Shown here: one piece after another, positions 38,201 through 47,156 of the stretch
Layout of the letters: the number at the start of each line of letters is the position of its first letter
How positions within the stretch are numbered: the first letter of the stretch is position 1
The notes under the pieces: generated by a model
What the model was told of the DNA's origin: nothing
Database searches by the model: none
What the model saw: only the letters and a program-made list of their open reading frames with translations
Translations under genes and position numbers: made by a program
Origin: Vitis vinifera
Lineage: Eukaryota > Streptophyta > Magnoliopsida > Vitales > Vitaceae
DNA length: 64,000 nt
Assembly (NCBI RefSeq): GCF_030704535.1
Contig: NC_081821.1
Coordinates: 759,001-823,000, forward strand
Direction: 5' to 3'

Positions 38201-38374
38201 GGAGAACCACTGCATGCATGTTCAATTATTAAGAAGCAACTTCAAAGAGAGCCCATAGGCATTTCAAGCATTAGAAAGGCTGCTGTTGACCATAAAAATT
38301 TTGTGAAAGGTGCAACTATGTATCCCTTGGAGCACAGTCCTGGCCATGGTCTACTATGCACGGTGCCCAACTGA
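32242..38374 (+). CDS. SIA2: Sialyltransferase-like protein (GT29 family), SIA2-type
   Basis: Twelve exons join in frame: 32242-32329, 32435-32508, 33820-33909, 34178-34255, 34530-34630, 35500-35692, 35786-35876, 35976-36040, 36613-36767, 36866-36947, 37280-37389 and 38182-38374, giving 439 residues. Residues 4-24 form a single hydrophobic segment, as in a type II Golgi signal anchor. The catalytic region shows a sialyl-motif-L-like [20 protein letters not shown] from Cys175, the S-motif-like block [20 protein letters not shown] in exon 9, and [19 protein letters not shown] then [19 protein letters not shown]. It ends [13 protein letters not shown]. Of the Arabidopsis GT29-like proteins it looks closest to SIA2. 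Plants are generally held to lack sialic acid, so the substrate is probably a related sugar such as Kdo or Dha of pectin RG-II; that is an inference from the family. All splice sites are GT-AG and keep frame. Confidence 0.95.
32374..32393. repeat. (TG)n microsatellite in SIA2 intron 1
   Basis: An uninterrupted TG run of 20 bases about 40 bases before the exon 2 acceptor. It sits where a polypyrimidine tract would normally be, so its length could affect splicing. Confidence 0.9.
34794..34930 (+). mobile_element. 5'-truncated LINE tail with perfect 17-bp target-site duplication, SIA2 intron 5
   Basis: A 137-base insert ending in GCCTATCAAAAAAAAAAAA is flanked by identical 17-base copies of AATTATACTAAGTGAAA at 34777-34793 and 34931-34947. 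The body (TGCCTATTGGCGCCTCTTG and AAGGCGCCCTTTTCTAATAT) resembles the 3' end of the plant LINEs in this region. An A-tail and an exact flanking duplication are the hallmark of target-primed retroposition. It is in the sense orientation of SIA2. Confidence 0.9.
35031..35182. repeat. 79-bp tandem duplication in SIA2 intron 5
   Basis: The unit starting AGTCATAGCTCGCAAG at 35031 is repeated from 35110, period 79, with no difference seen over the overlapping part. Each copy contains TTCTTGCAGCAGCAG, which looks like a splice acceptor. The true exon 6 acceptor, GTTGCAG at 35493-35499, lies about 320 bases downstream of the second copy. Confidence 0.9.
35891..35914. repeat. Poly(C) run of 24 in SIA2 intron 7
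   Basis: Twenty-four consecutive C bases, about 14 bases after the exon 7 donor and about 60 bases before exon 8. Such runs are rare in this AT-rich DNA. The length may be unreliable, because homopolymers are hard to sequence. Confidence 0.8.
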
Positions 38375-38999
38375 TTGAATCTATGGAAGTTTGACATGGT
38401 CTGCCTCAGGTCCGATAGATTGAATTCACAGGAATTGATTTCAAGGTCAAAATACAAGGAACACCAGCCAATGGTCAAGAAACGAGAAGTGTGCATCAAA
38501 TTTTTGTTCAAAGTGCATTCTTTTATCAAACTGCTAGTTTCCCCAGTCTCAGAAGGCAAATGAAGGTCAAGATTAGAAGCAAAAATTTGTTTCAAGTGTA
38601 GCTAGCCTTGTTATATTTGTCAGTGTCAGCAATTTTGAAACATAACCCTTAACCTTTATCTGTAAGATTCTTCCACAATGGTTGTTAGAATGCAACTCTT
38701 GAGATCAACTATTTTCTGAGGCATATTATTCTTGATTGATTCATGTAACTCTGGAATAAATTCAATTAGGTACAGAAGATTGGCTTAACTGAGACTCCCA
38801 GCAAAGAGATTTCTGTTTAAACGCATAGGTGTTTTTAGTTTATAAATTTTCTTCTGTTTGGTTTCTTGGGTTCTTTTTTGTCTCTGCGCTCCATCTTTAA
38901 CTATTCACTGCTAGTTTCAGTTGCATGTGTTTCAACACCCATGTCGGGTGCTTTTCTGGTTTCTCTCCCTTTGGCAAACTACAGTCCTTGAATCTCTGA

Positions 39000-39380
39000 T
39001 GAACTGCAGCACTGCAGGTAGGGCCACAACTCGGGTTGGTTGGTGGCCAACTTGAATTACGAGTCTAATCTAATCCGAGGTTTTCAACCTCAATTTTTTT
39101 AAATATAGGTTGATTGGATTAGATTCAAATTGTACTCGTGAAAAATTGGGTTTGGTAATGTTTCCTTTGAAAACTTCTTTTTACATATTTATACAAAAAA
39201 ATTAAAAGGTGAACTTAACGCGTTTTTTATATAATTATAATTTGACTTTTTTCTTCAAAATTTAAAAGGTAAAATAATATAAATTATAAATGTATAACTC
39301 AAAGTACTTTTTTGTTTTTCAACATCACCAACCTAATCATTATTTATGTATCCAACAAGCTCAATCTTGTTACCATATGC
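39000..39380. other. Intergenic DNA between SIA2 and the copia remnant
   Basis: No exon was recognised between the SIA2 stop at 38374 and the copia coding similarity that begins near 39380. 38375-38990 is probably mainly the SIA2 3' UTR and flank. 39100-39350 is AT-rich. Confidence 0.5.
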
Positions 39381-41260
39381 ACTAAAAATATCATCACTTT
39401 GTATACCTTTAAAGTATTATAGAATGCTTTTTGCCACTTGCAAGTGAGACTGGTATGAAGACTCCATGAATCTGCTTTTAACAATATTTGGTCTTGTAGA
39501 AGTCAAACACCGTAAACTCGCAATCATTCTTCTTATATTTATAAGATCAGCTAACTCATCTAAGTGATTTTTTTTCCTAATTTCAATCTTTTTTCAACTA
39601 GAGTTATAATAGGATTGCATGGCTCCTTGAATTTTTTAAGACTACTTGAATTACTTCAATCCCGATAAAATTGGACATCAATCTCATGTCTATCATCTTA
39701 AACTAACTAATCGTCATTTCTTTTAATCATGCAATCATCTTTAAATTATTACTAGTGATAATTAAATTATCCATATATAAACACATAATAAAAATGTGAC
39801 CTTGCATATTAGATTTGATATATAAAGTGTATTCATAAAGACATCTTTGAAATTCATGCTTCATGAAATATGTATCAATATATGTGCACCATGCTCTTGG
39901 TCTTCAATCCATGTAAGGCATTTTTTTTTAACTTATAAGGCCTTTTTTTCATCCCCTTTTATCACATATCTTTGAGGTTATTTAATATAAACCTCTTTTT
40001 CTTTATCCATTTGAAAAAATTTTCCAATTGTTTTGTATAGTAAGAGAGATAATCATATGAATAGTATCAAGTCTATCAACAAGTGCAAATATTTCAAAAT
40101 AATCAATACATAGCTTTTGCTTGTAGCCTTTTACCATTAATCTTGTCTTGAAAGAGATCGACTTCTCTATTTAATGAAAATCTTACCTTTATCCCTAATC
40201 GGTACTAATGTGTCATTCCCAAATTTTACCTCTAAATTAAAAGTTTCATCCAATTCAGAAAACATATCTTTCCTACTACATAGATGATTATTGTAGCCTA
40301 TATTAAAAAACCATGTAGTTTTGTTTTTATTCTTTCCAGCGTTACAAGCTAATGGCAATGTTTTTTAATTTTCACCTTTACCTTCTATAACATTAGCTTG
40401 TAAATTCCTCTCATTTTATCTCCTAGTCCTACATTCTAACTTGTAATGACCATTTTTTTTTTTTTTGTAGTTATAGCACTGGATATGAGATTTATTATTT
40501 CTTTGAGTTGAAGTATTACCTCTTCCTCTTTTTTGGCTTGATTTAGAATTTTCTTTCCTCCATTCTGCCAATTCTAACATTTCTTATTTGATTTAGAATT
40601 ATTTTGAGACTCTTCTTTTTCTTTTCTAAGATTTACTTACCTTAATAGTGTTTCTTACATACCAATTTGGGACCTTTCACTTAAGGCCTTTCAACTCTTC
40701 AACTGCTCTTACCTCATACTTGAATAGCATGGTTAAGATTTGAAGAATTTCTTTTTAACTTGGAGGTGTGAAACATTTTCACCATTAGATTTCATTTGAT
40801 TGACAAAAGCTAATGTTCGCGAAAAATAATCGAAATCTCTTTTTTCTTTTTCCATTTGAAGAAGCTTGCATTATCTTGTTAAAGTTTGTAATTGAACCTT
40901 CTGCACTTTCTCTACCATTTTGCAAATGTTCATTTATATTTAATTTTTTAAATATAAAATTATACGCAGTTAATTTCATTTAACTCCTTTAAGGTTTTGA
41001 CTAAATATACTCGATCTTATTAATTTGAAATTTTATCAAAAACCTTTATTATTTTAAAGTATCTGTTAAATTACCAATTTTTCTAAAAGTTTAAACTTGT
41101 AAGATTTTAATTCAACATGCATATCATACTTAGATTCATATATAACAAAACAAATACAAGAAATACAAACTACAAAGAGAATGAATCAAATAAAACGAAA
41201 CCTCTTGGTAAACCAAGTTTTGATACCATATTAAATTATCAATTTTTCTAAACAAATTAT
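39380..41260 (-). mobile_element. Decayed Ty1/copia retrotransposon lacking the integrase region
   Basis: Read on the minus strand from right to left: a primer-binding-site-like TGGTATCAAAAC at 41228-41217; gag with a zinc-knuckle relic (CYNYKK-NGHYKLEC, one Cys replaced) near 40470-40440; a protease-region block (WFFNIGYNNHLC then FSELDETFNLEVKFGND) at 40320-40180; then, directly after it, reverse transcriptase pieces: a relic of KGYKQ and RLDTI (about 40140-40050), a relic of the YVDDL box as YMDNL (about 39770), and IASLRCLTSTRPNI (about 39510-39460). Many stops and frameshifts break it. The integrase core that normally separates protease and reverse transcriptase is absent. RNase H and the right-hand LTR were not recognised. 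Confidence 0.8.
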
Positions 41261-42172
41261 TTATACGAAGAATATAGTTTGTATATTTTTTATGTGAGAT
41301 TTTCTTAGCATCTATAAAAATAATATAATAGTTTTTTAAAGTTCAAAATAATAAAATAAATAGAGATAAAATTAAATATTAAAATTTTCTTTTCACCTTA
41401 AATATATTTTTATAGTAAAATATTATCATGTTTAATTGAATAAAACTTATTATATTAGTATATTTATATTATCATTTAATTTTAATAGTATATAAATTAT
41501 ATATTTAGGATGGGATATCATGATGGTTTAACCATCAGATCATGGAACCGTGAGGTAATAACTCATTTGAATGATGGTTCCAATTACGATAACATTGATT
41601 ATGAATAGGTAGCAGGTGAGTTGAGGAAAACGATCTTATCTTAAACCAAAGGGAAGATTTGTCAAATATTTTTTCATTGACCATAATTATGACTCGCCAT
41701 CACCATCGTTGAATGTTTTTTTTTTCCGACATCATCACAATCCCCAATCCCCAATCCCCAACCCCTGCTAGTTATCTTGCCACTTGTTGTCGTACGCTAC
41801 ACATCTTATCCACCCTCCTTATTTTCTTTTTGTTTTGAGCTTTTTGCTCGCTATTTACACTTTGTACACTATCTGCAACCTTTTTTTTTTTTTTAAGGTA
41901 ATTAAACAACGTAAAGAATTAAAAAAATAAATAAAAATATTAATATTATAAAAATTTTATTAAATATGTAAAGATTTTTCATGTAGGATGAATATTTTTG
42001 TGATTAAAATTATTTATAATAAAATTATTTAAAAATGAAAGTTTTTAAACAGAAAAAATGCCAAAAATAGAGGCACTCATCATGGTTTCCCACATCATTG
42101 GAAGTTATGCCACGCTCTCCAGCAGCGCGTGGAGGGTGGCTACTCCTTCCCCTCTCCCTCCCACCACCGGGA

Positions 42173-42178
42173 CACGTG
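42173..42178. promoter_or_regulatory. G-box CACGTG upstream of the SAM-domain gene
   Basis: A palindromic CACGTG inside GACACGTGGTC lies 205 bases before the ATG at 42383, where bHLH or bZIP factors could bind. A CT-rich pyrimidine patch follows at about 42210-42265, common near plant transcription starts. Confidence 0.5.
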
Positions 42179-42300
42179 GTCACCACCCAACTCTCACTAA
42201 ACCCTCGATCCCCTTCTCTCTCTCTGTCCTCACTTCTTCACTTCACTCTCTCTTTCTCTCTCTAAAAATCAGGGCTTTTTTCGTTTCTTTTTCCTTCTGT

Positions 42301-42357
42301 AAACCCTAGAAATTTTGAGTCCCTTTTTTTTTTTTTCCATTTTTAATCCAAACCCTA
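42301..42357 (+). promoter_or_regulatory. Two telo-boxes in the leader of the SAM-domain gene
   Basis: AAACCCTA occurs at 42301-42308 and again at 42350-42357, the second 26 bases before the ATG. Telo-box motifs near plant transcription starts are bound by telomere-repeat-binding proteins and are frequent in growth-related genes. Confidence 0.5.
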
Positions 42358-42382
42358 GAGAGCGACTTTTTTGGCTGGTCCA

Positions 42383-43327
42383 ATGGCGGAGTTGCAGCCA
42401 CCGGAGGGTCAGATCAACGGCGGAGCGGCGGCGGGGGTTTCGTCGGAGAATATTGGGGGGAAGCGACAGAGGAGGCCAAGCGTCCGATTGGGGGATATCG
42501 GGGATCAGCCGTACGATTCGCATGTGAATCGGCGGAGCAACAAGCAGTGGAAGCTTCCAATGGAGAGCGATGCCAAGTACAGGAAGGAGTCTGGGAATAT
42601 AGGTAAGGCCTCAAAGACTCGGCCTTTGATGAATTTGAGCACTGGTGGGGGTGAGTTCAGCGAAGCCCTAGAGGGTGAGGATAAGGAGGGCAACTTGGAT
42701 TCTGTTGCGATTGGGAGTTGGAAAGTGAAGGATTCGAAGAAGCGAGGCCCCGCGACGAAGCGGGTGAGATCGAATTGGGTCTCCAAGGTGGACGAAGGAG
42801 GTGGCGGGGGTGGCGGAGGCGGAGGCGGCGAAGGGGATGAGAAGTTCAGCGGAGGCGAAGACGTGGATGATGGGTTTAGGGATTTCGAAAACGAGGATTC
42901 TGATAGCCCATTGAAGGAGCAAAGCCCAATTCATTCTCTGGAGAACATGGCAGTTGACCATGGGAATGACAGGGAGGTCCTGTTTCATGGGCAGAGGAGG
43001 CCCATGCGGACTAGGGTTTCAGAGGGCAGGGACCATGAGGGGGTAGAATTAGAGGGCCCATCCGATACAGATGCCAGAAACTGGAATGCAGATAGGAATG
43101 GGAATAGTGGGAGGGGGCGGTGTCAGTCCAGAGAAGATGGGGTTAGAGACTGGCTGAATGAATTGGGGTTAGGGCGGTATGCGCCGGTGTTTGAGATCCA
43201 TGAGGTGGATGAGCAGGTATTGCCAATGTTGACATTGGAAGATCTCAAGGACATGGGAATAAATGCGGTTGGGTCGAGACGTAAAATGTACTGTGCAATT
43301 CAGAAGCTAAACAAGGGGTTTTCATGA
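42383..43327 (+). CDS. SAM (sterile alpha motif) domain protein, intronless
   Basis: One uninterrupted frame of 314 residues starting at ATG 42383 (MAELQPPEGQING). A TTG four codons upstream is not a plausible start. The C-terminal 60 residues form a SAM domain: RDWLNELGLGRYAPVFEIHE, then the hydrophobic VLPMLTLEDLKDMGI helix pair and a final RRKMYCAIQKLN helix. SAM domains mediate homo- or hetero-oligomerisation and sometimes RNA binding. The rest is low complexity and charged, with basic patches (KKRGPATKRVR), a run of about eleven Gly residues near residues 139-149, and an acidic stretch; nuclear location is likely but unproven. It resembles Arabidopsis SAM-domain proteins of unknown role. 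The codons are more GC-rich than the surrounding DNA. The upstream region has a G-box, a CT patch and two telo-boxes. Confidence 0.92.
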   Translation: MAELQPPEGQINGGAAAGVSSENIGGKRQRRPSVRLGDIGDQPYDSHVNRRSNKQWKLPMESDAKYRKESGNIGKASKTRPLMNLSTGGGEFSEALEGEDKEGNLDSVAIGSWKVKDSKKRGPATKRVRSNWVSKVDEGGGGGGGGGGGEGDEKFSGGEDVDDGFRDFENEDSDSPLKEQSPIHSLENMAVDHGNDREVLFHGQRRPMRTRVSEGRDHEGVELEGPSDTDARNWNADRNGNSGRGRCQSREDGVRDWLNELGLGRYAPVFEIHEVDEQVLPMLTLEDLKDMGINAVGSRRKMYCAIQKLNKGFS

Positions 43328-44405
43328 GTTTTCTTTATCAGTCAGTGAATGTAATGACCAGAAAAACTCAGCCATGGAAATCAAAAGGGGTTTGAGCTTT
43401 TGGTATATTTTCTCTCAATCTAATCTAGTAGTCTTGGAATGGAATTGCTCTTTTTCCTAATGTTTTTGTTTTTGTCACATATACATTTCGGTCCACTACT
43501 GCAATTTGCTGAAGTAGTTCTAGAAATTTTTTATTGTCAGACTACAATGAGGAAATACCAAGAGAATCCGTTGAGATATAGATGTTGTCATTGCATGGTC
43601 TTCATTTAAATTCATGTTATTATTTAGCTATTGCTGATCCTGCCATTTGTTGTTCCAAGTTGTTGATGAATCTCCAGCAAACTGTGTACTTGATTTCGGT
43701 TGCTTCACTTAATGTGTTTGGTAAAGTTTGTATTATAATTTTAACGACATTAATGGGGTAGACAGCTTGCTTATTCTGAACTTCATATCTGTCTTTTTAC
43801 GGAATGGTTCATGATTAGTTTATGGGGTGTTACCTCACTTTGTTAGATCAGTTGTTGCTGCATCTTGGTACCTGCATTAGCAGTTCATTCTTTGTGTCTG
43901 TTCTTAGTTGAGGAGGTTCTAAGTCCCAGCTCTGAGACATTTTTTCTGGACCATCTTTCCCAGTTGATGAGGCCTGTTGAGATGGAGGGGGGCCATTCTT
44001 TGTCTTTACCGATATGGTCCGAGGCACTCTTTACTTGTGAATATAGTGGAGCTCAGTTGATCAGTACCGATGGAAAGTAGAAGGAGCTCCATTAGGTGTA
44101 ACTTTTAGCTCAATTTCTCACTTACCCTTGTGTTTCTATATGCCACTGATCTTTCAAGGGTGCTAAGATACTTCGGATTAATGTAATCTGGATTACAGAT
44201 CAACTTTGAGAAGAGGCCAACACGTTTACAATATCACTTAGGGTTAGAATTTGTATTTTGTGTATGTGATTTTGGTTATAGGAAGATGTAAGAAGAGGTT
44301 GAACACTAGGAAGATATTAGCTATCTAGTTGTGGAGAGATTTAACAATATGCTACTGATTAATGGCTAAATGACAAAGATGGTGATCTCAGAGTTAACAG
44401 AACAT

Positions 44406-44612
44406 ACATTGTCTTTTTCATAGCTGAACAATGAAGAAGGTAAGATCCACGAGCTGTTCTGATGAGGCCTAAACACATTGTCTTTTACATAGCTGAACGA
44501 TGAAGAAGGTAAGATCCACGAGCTGTTGCGATGAGGCCCAAACACATTGTCTTTTGCATAGCTGAACGATGAAGAAGGTAAGATCCACGAGCTGTTGCGA
44601 TGAGGCCAAAAC
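44406..44612. repeat. 69-bp minisatellite, three copies
   Basis: Three tandem units with period 69 start at 44406, 44475 and 44544. The units share ACATTGTCTTTT, ATAGCTGAAC and AAGATCCACGAGCTGTT and differ at a few positions. Because 69 is divisible by three, the minus strand stays open as 23-residue repeats (NSSWILPSS then FSY-KDNV) inside a 101-codon frame at 44671-44366. That frame has no family resemblance I know and is probably incidental. Confidence 0.9.
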
Positions 44613-44767
44613 AAGTATCCTAGGGTGGGGTAGTAGGTTAGTTCATCACTCACCCCCACCCCGACCCCCATTCCAAAGCCACTGAATTGATCCTGGTTGT
44701 GTTATGGTAGGCTTGTGTTCTTCCAATGAACATGGTTATCTATTCATCATCCAAATTGGGACACTCA

Positions 44768-45052
44768 GAGAGTGTTTGTTTTTTTAGTTTTTGGTTGAAA
44801 ACAATTTGCTTTCAGACTTTAGATTTTTTAGTTTTTGGTTGAAAATAATTTGCTTTCAGACTTTAGATTGTTTGTTTTTTTTTACTTTTTTATAACTTAT
44901 TATAAACTTTTTGTTAAGTAGAAAAAGTTAATTTTTCTTTACTTTTTAAATGTTTAATATAAATAAAATATTATAAAAATAAATAATATAATATTTAATA
45001 TTATTAAGTATTAAAATTCTATTTAGAGTTAAGTAAAAAAATAAATATCACC
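44768..45052. mobile_element. Tourist/PIF-Harbinger-like MITE, copy C (diverged, 285 bp)
   Basis: The same family and orientation as copy A: left end GTGTTTGTTTTTTTAG, a central TTATTATAACTT-like core, and right end AAGTAAAAAAATAAATATCACC followed by TTA. It is more diverged, and the left-hand part carries a 44-bp internal tandem duplication (TTTTTAGTTTTTGGTTGAAA units at 44781 and 44825). Confidence 0.75.
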
Positions 45053-45859
45053 TTATATTCTAGTTATTTTTTTAGGAAGATGCCAATTCAATTATTTACA
45101 TATCCTCCCAAATCAAAGAGTCATATTCTACTCGCTTTGAATGCTGTTTATGTGACCTATTTGAGATTGCTTTAGAAATGATTGAGAGTAGCTCAACTTG
45201 TTCCATCCGAAAAGGAAATCTTGGTACAGGAGGGTACCAGAACCGTGGGTGACTCGTGTGTGTACTTTTAATTGAAACATTTGCATAATGGGATTCGATT
45301 AAGATGGAGACAGCCCACATTTTTAGGAAGCAAAATCATAATCTTACGGTTCCACACCGTCCAACCCAATATCCTCCTAATCATCAATTCCATCTTCCCT
45401 TCTTCCTTCTGATCGTCAATTTTTTTTTCTTTCCCATTTGTTTTTTCTTCCTCCTCACTTTAATTAAATTCAGAGAGAGAAAGAGAAGCAGATGCCATGG
45501 TCATGGGCCTGGGTAAGAAGAAATTGAAGCAGGAAGGCGTCAAGAGAAAAGCGGAGGATGGGATTAGAATTGTTGTTTTGAAGTAAAGAAGATGAGGGCA
45601 ATGTTATAATTTCACATGCTCATTTTGGTTTCTAAAGTATGTTTGGTTTTTGAGAAAATACGAGAAAAGAAAATAGAAGGAAAATAAATAAATAGTTTTA
45701 AAGTAAATAAATGATATTTTTTTTGTTATTTTAAATTTATTCCATTTGTTTTAACTCTTTTATTTAATAATTAAATAATTGAAATAATTTTTTTAATATA
45801 CTTATGGAAGTTATTGAAAATATGTGAAATTTAAATCATTAAATGAAAGTAAAAACTTA

Positions 45860-46136
45860 GGTGGCGTTTGTTTTTTTACTTAATTCTAAATAGAACTTTA
45901 ATACTTAATAGTATTAAATATTAGGTTGTTTGTTTTTATAGTATTTTATTTTTATTAAGTATTAAAAAGTAAAAAAAATCATTGTGTTATTTTTTCTATT
46001 TAGAAAAAGCCACATATTCTGGTTTTTTCTATTTAGTAAAAAGTTTATAATAAGTCATGAAAAAGTAAAAAAACAAACAACCTAAATTCTAAAACTAAAT
46101 GGTTTTCAGCAAAAAGCCAAAAAAACAAACACCACC
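45860..46136. mobile_element. Tourist/PIF-Harbinger-like MITE, copy B (277 bp, inverted)
   Basis: It starts GGTGGCGTTTGTTTTTTTAC and ends AAAAAAACAAACACCACC. It is exactly 277 bases long, like copy A, but in the opposite orientation. Flanks are TTA on the left and TAA on the right; the family's target is TWA, so one side has mutated or the footprint is imperfect. Confidence 0.88.
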
Positions 46137-46579
46137 TAATAGAAAATTAAAAAAAATGAAATCAAATTATAATGAGATGTCACTGCAAAATCTGGCATCT
46201 CTGAATCATCATGAGATGTCGCTGCAGTCAGCCTGCAGCCACTGTTTTCGCTCCTCTCCCATTCAATCCACCATTTTTTTTATTTTTTTTTTGCTTGAAT
46301 TCAAGCCCGTTTCACCACTTGTTTCAACTTTTACTGCCAGCTGTTGCTAAAACCTCAGAAAATATGCATCAGTTGTATTTATTATTATTATTCGATATTT
46401 ATTACTGTGGCGCCTGTACAATCTTAAAGAAGCAGGTTTGAACCTTTCCCCACCAACCCACCGGGCACCAACCCACTTTGTGGCTTCCTATTACAGAAAC
46501 CCACTTCCATCTCTATCTATTACTACTGACTAGAAAAATCTAAGCCACTCTTCACTATAATGAATCAATGAAGCCAATT

Positions 46580-46732
46580 ATAGAGTGGCTTTTGTGTAAA
46601 TAGGAGAAAGGTTTTCTTCTTTCTTTTTACCTAGCTTCTTGGACGTTGCTTGCGGTACTCTTTTGGCCTCTTCTAAGCTTTTTCTAATACAATCTCTTAT
46701 TTACCTATAAAAAAAAAAGAAAATTTCAAAAT
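46580..46732 (+). mobile_element. LINE or retroposon tail with about 30-bp flanking duplication
   Basis: The insert ends CTCTTATTTACCTATAAAAAAAAAAG, like the LINE tails elsewhere in the window. It is flanked by direct repeats at 46550-46579 and 46733-46762 (CTTCACTAT-ATGAATCAATG then AAGCCAATT) with one mismatch over 30 bases. The duplication is long for a LINE but otherwise typical. Confidence 0.7.
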
Positions 46733-47156
46733 CTTCACTATCATGAATCAATGAAGCCAATTTATTTTCTCCTAGAAGTTGCATCCTGGAGAAATTTCAA
46801 AAGAAACCCCTAATATAAAATTATCAAAAAACAGATTACATAATCATATTGAAGGAATTATAGCAGCAATTTTACATACAAAGATCAAAATCTCATGGTA
46901 AAACACATAGCTTCCAGACCTAGAAAAGACACTGCAAAGGTTCACCTTTGAAGGGTAATGATATTAACAAGGAGGAACTCTCAAAACCCATATGAATAGA
47001 TAACAAAGACAGATAGTCCCCGATCTTTTCTGTCTTCGTTTTTAAAAAAAGAATGACAAACATCAAAGCTGATAATGATATTTTACCAGTAGTTAGATCA
47101 AAGCTAGATCTCCTTTCGGAGGCTAAACAGTTGCACCCCACTGTTTTCTTAATCTT

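Larger units (their letters stand above)
43328..47156. other. Intergenic region between the SAM gene and LCB2
   Basis: The two genes converge, so both 3' UTRs lie at its ends. No gene was recognised inside. It holds a minisatellite, two MITEs of one family and a LINE tail, listed separately. 45640-45850 begins ATGTTTGGTTTTTGAGAAAA and resembles the start of the element at 62936, possibly a truncated relative. Confidence 0.6.

Noticed and set aside
42371-42382. Start of the SAM-domain protein at 42371
   Set aside because: The codon there is TTG; the first ATG, at 42383, is the plausible plant start.
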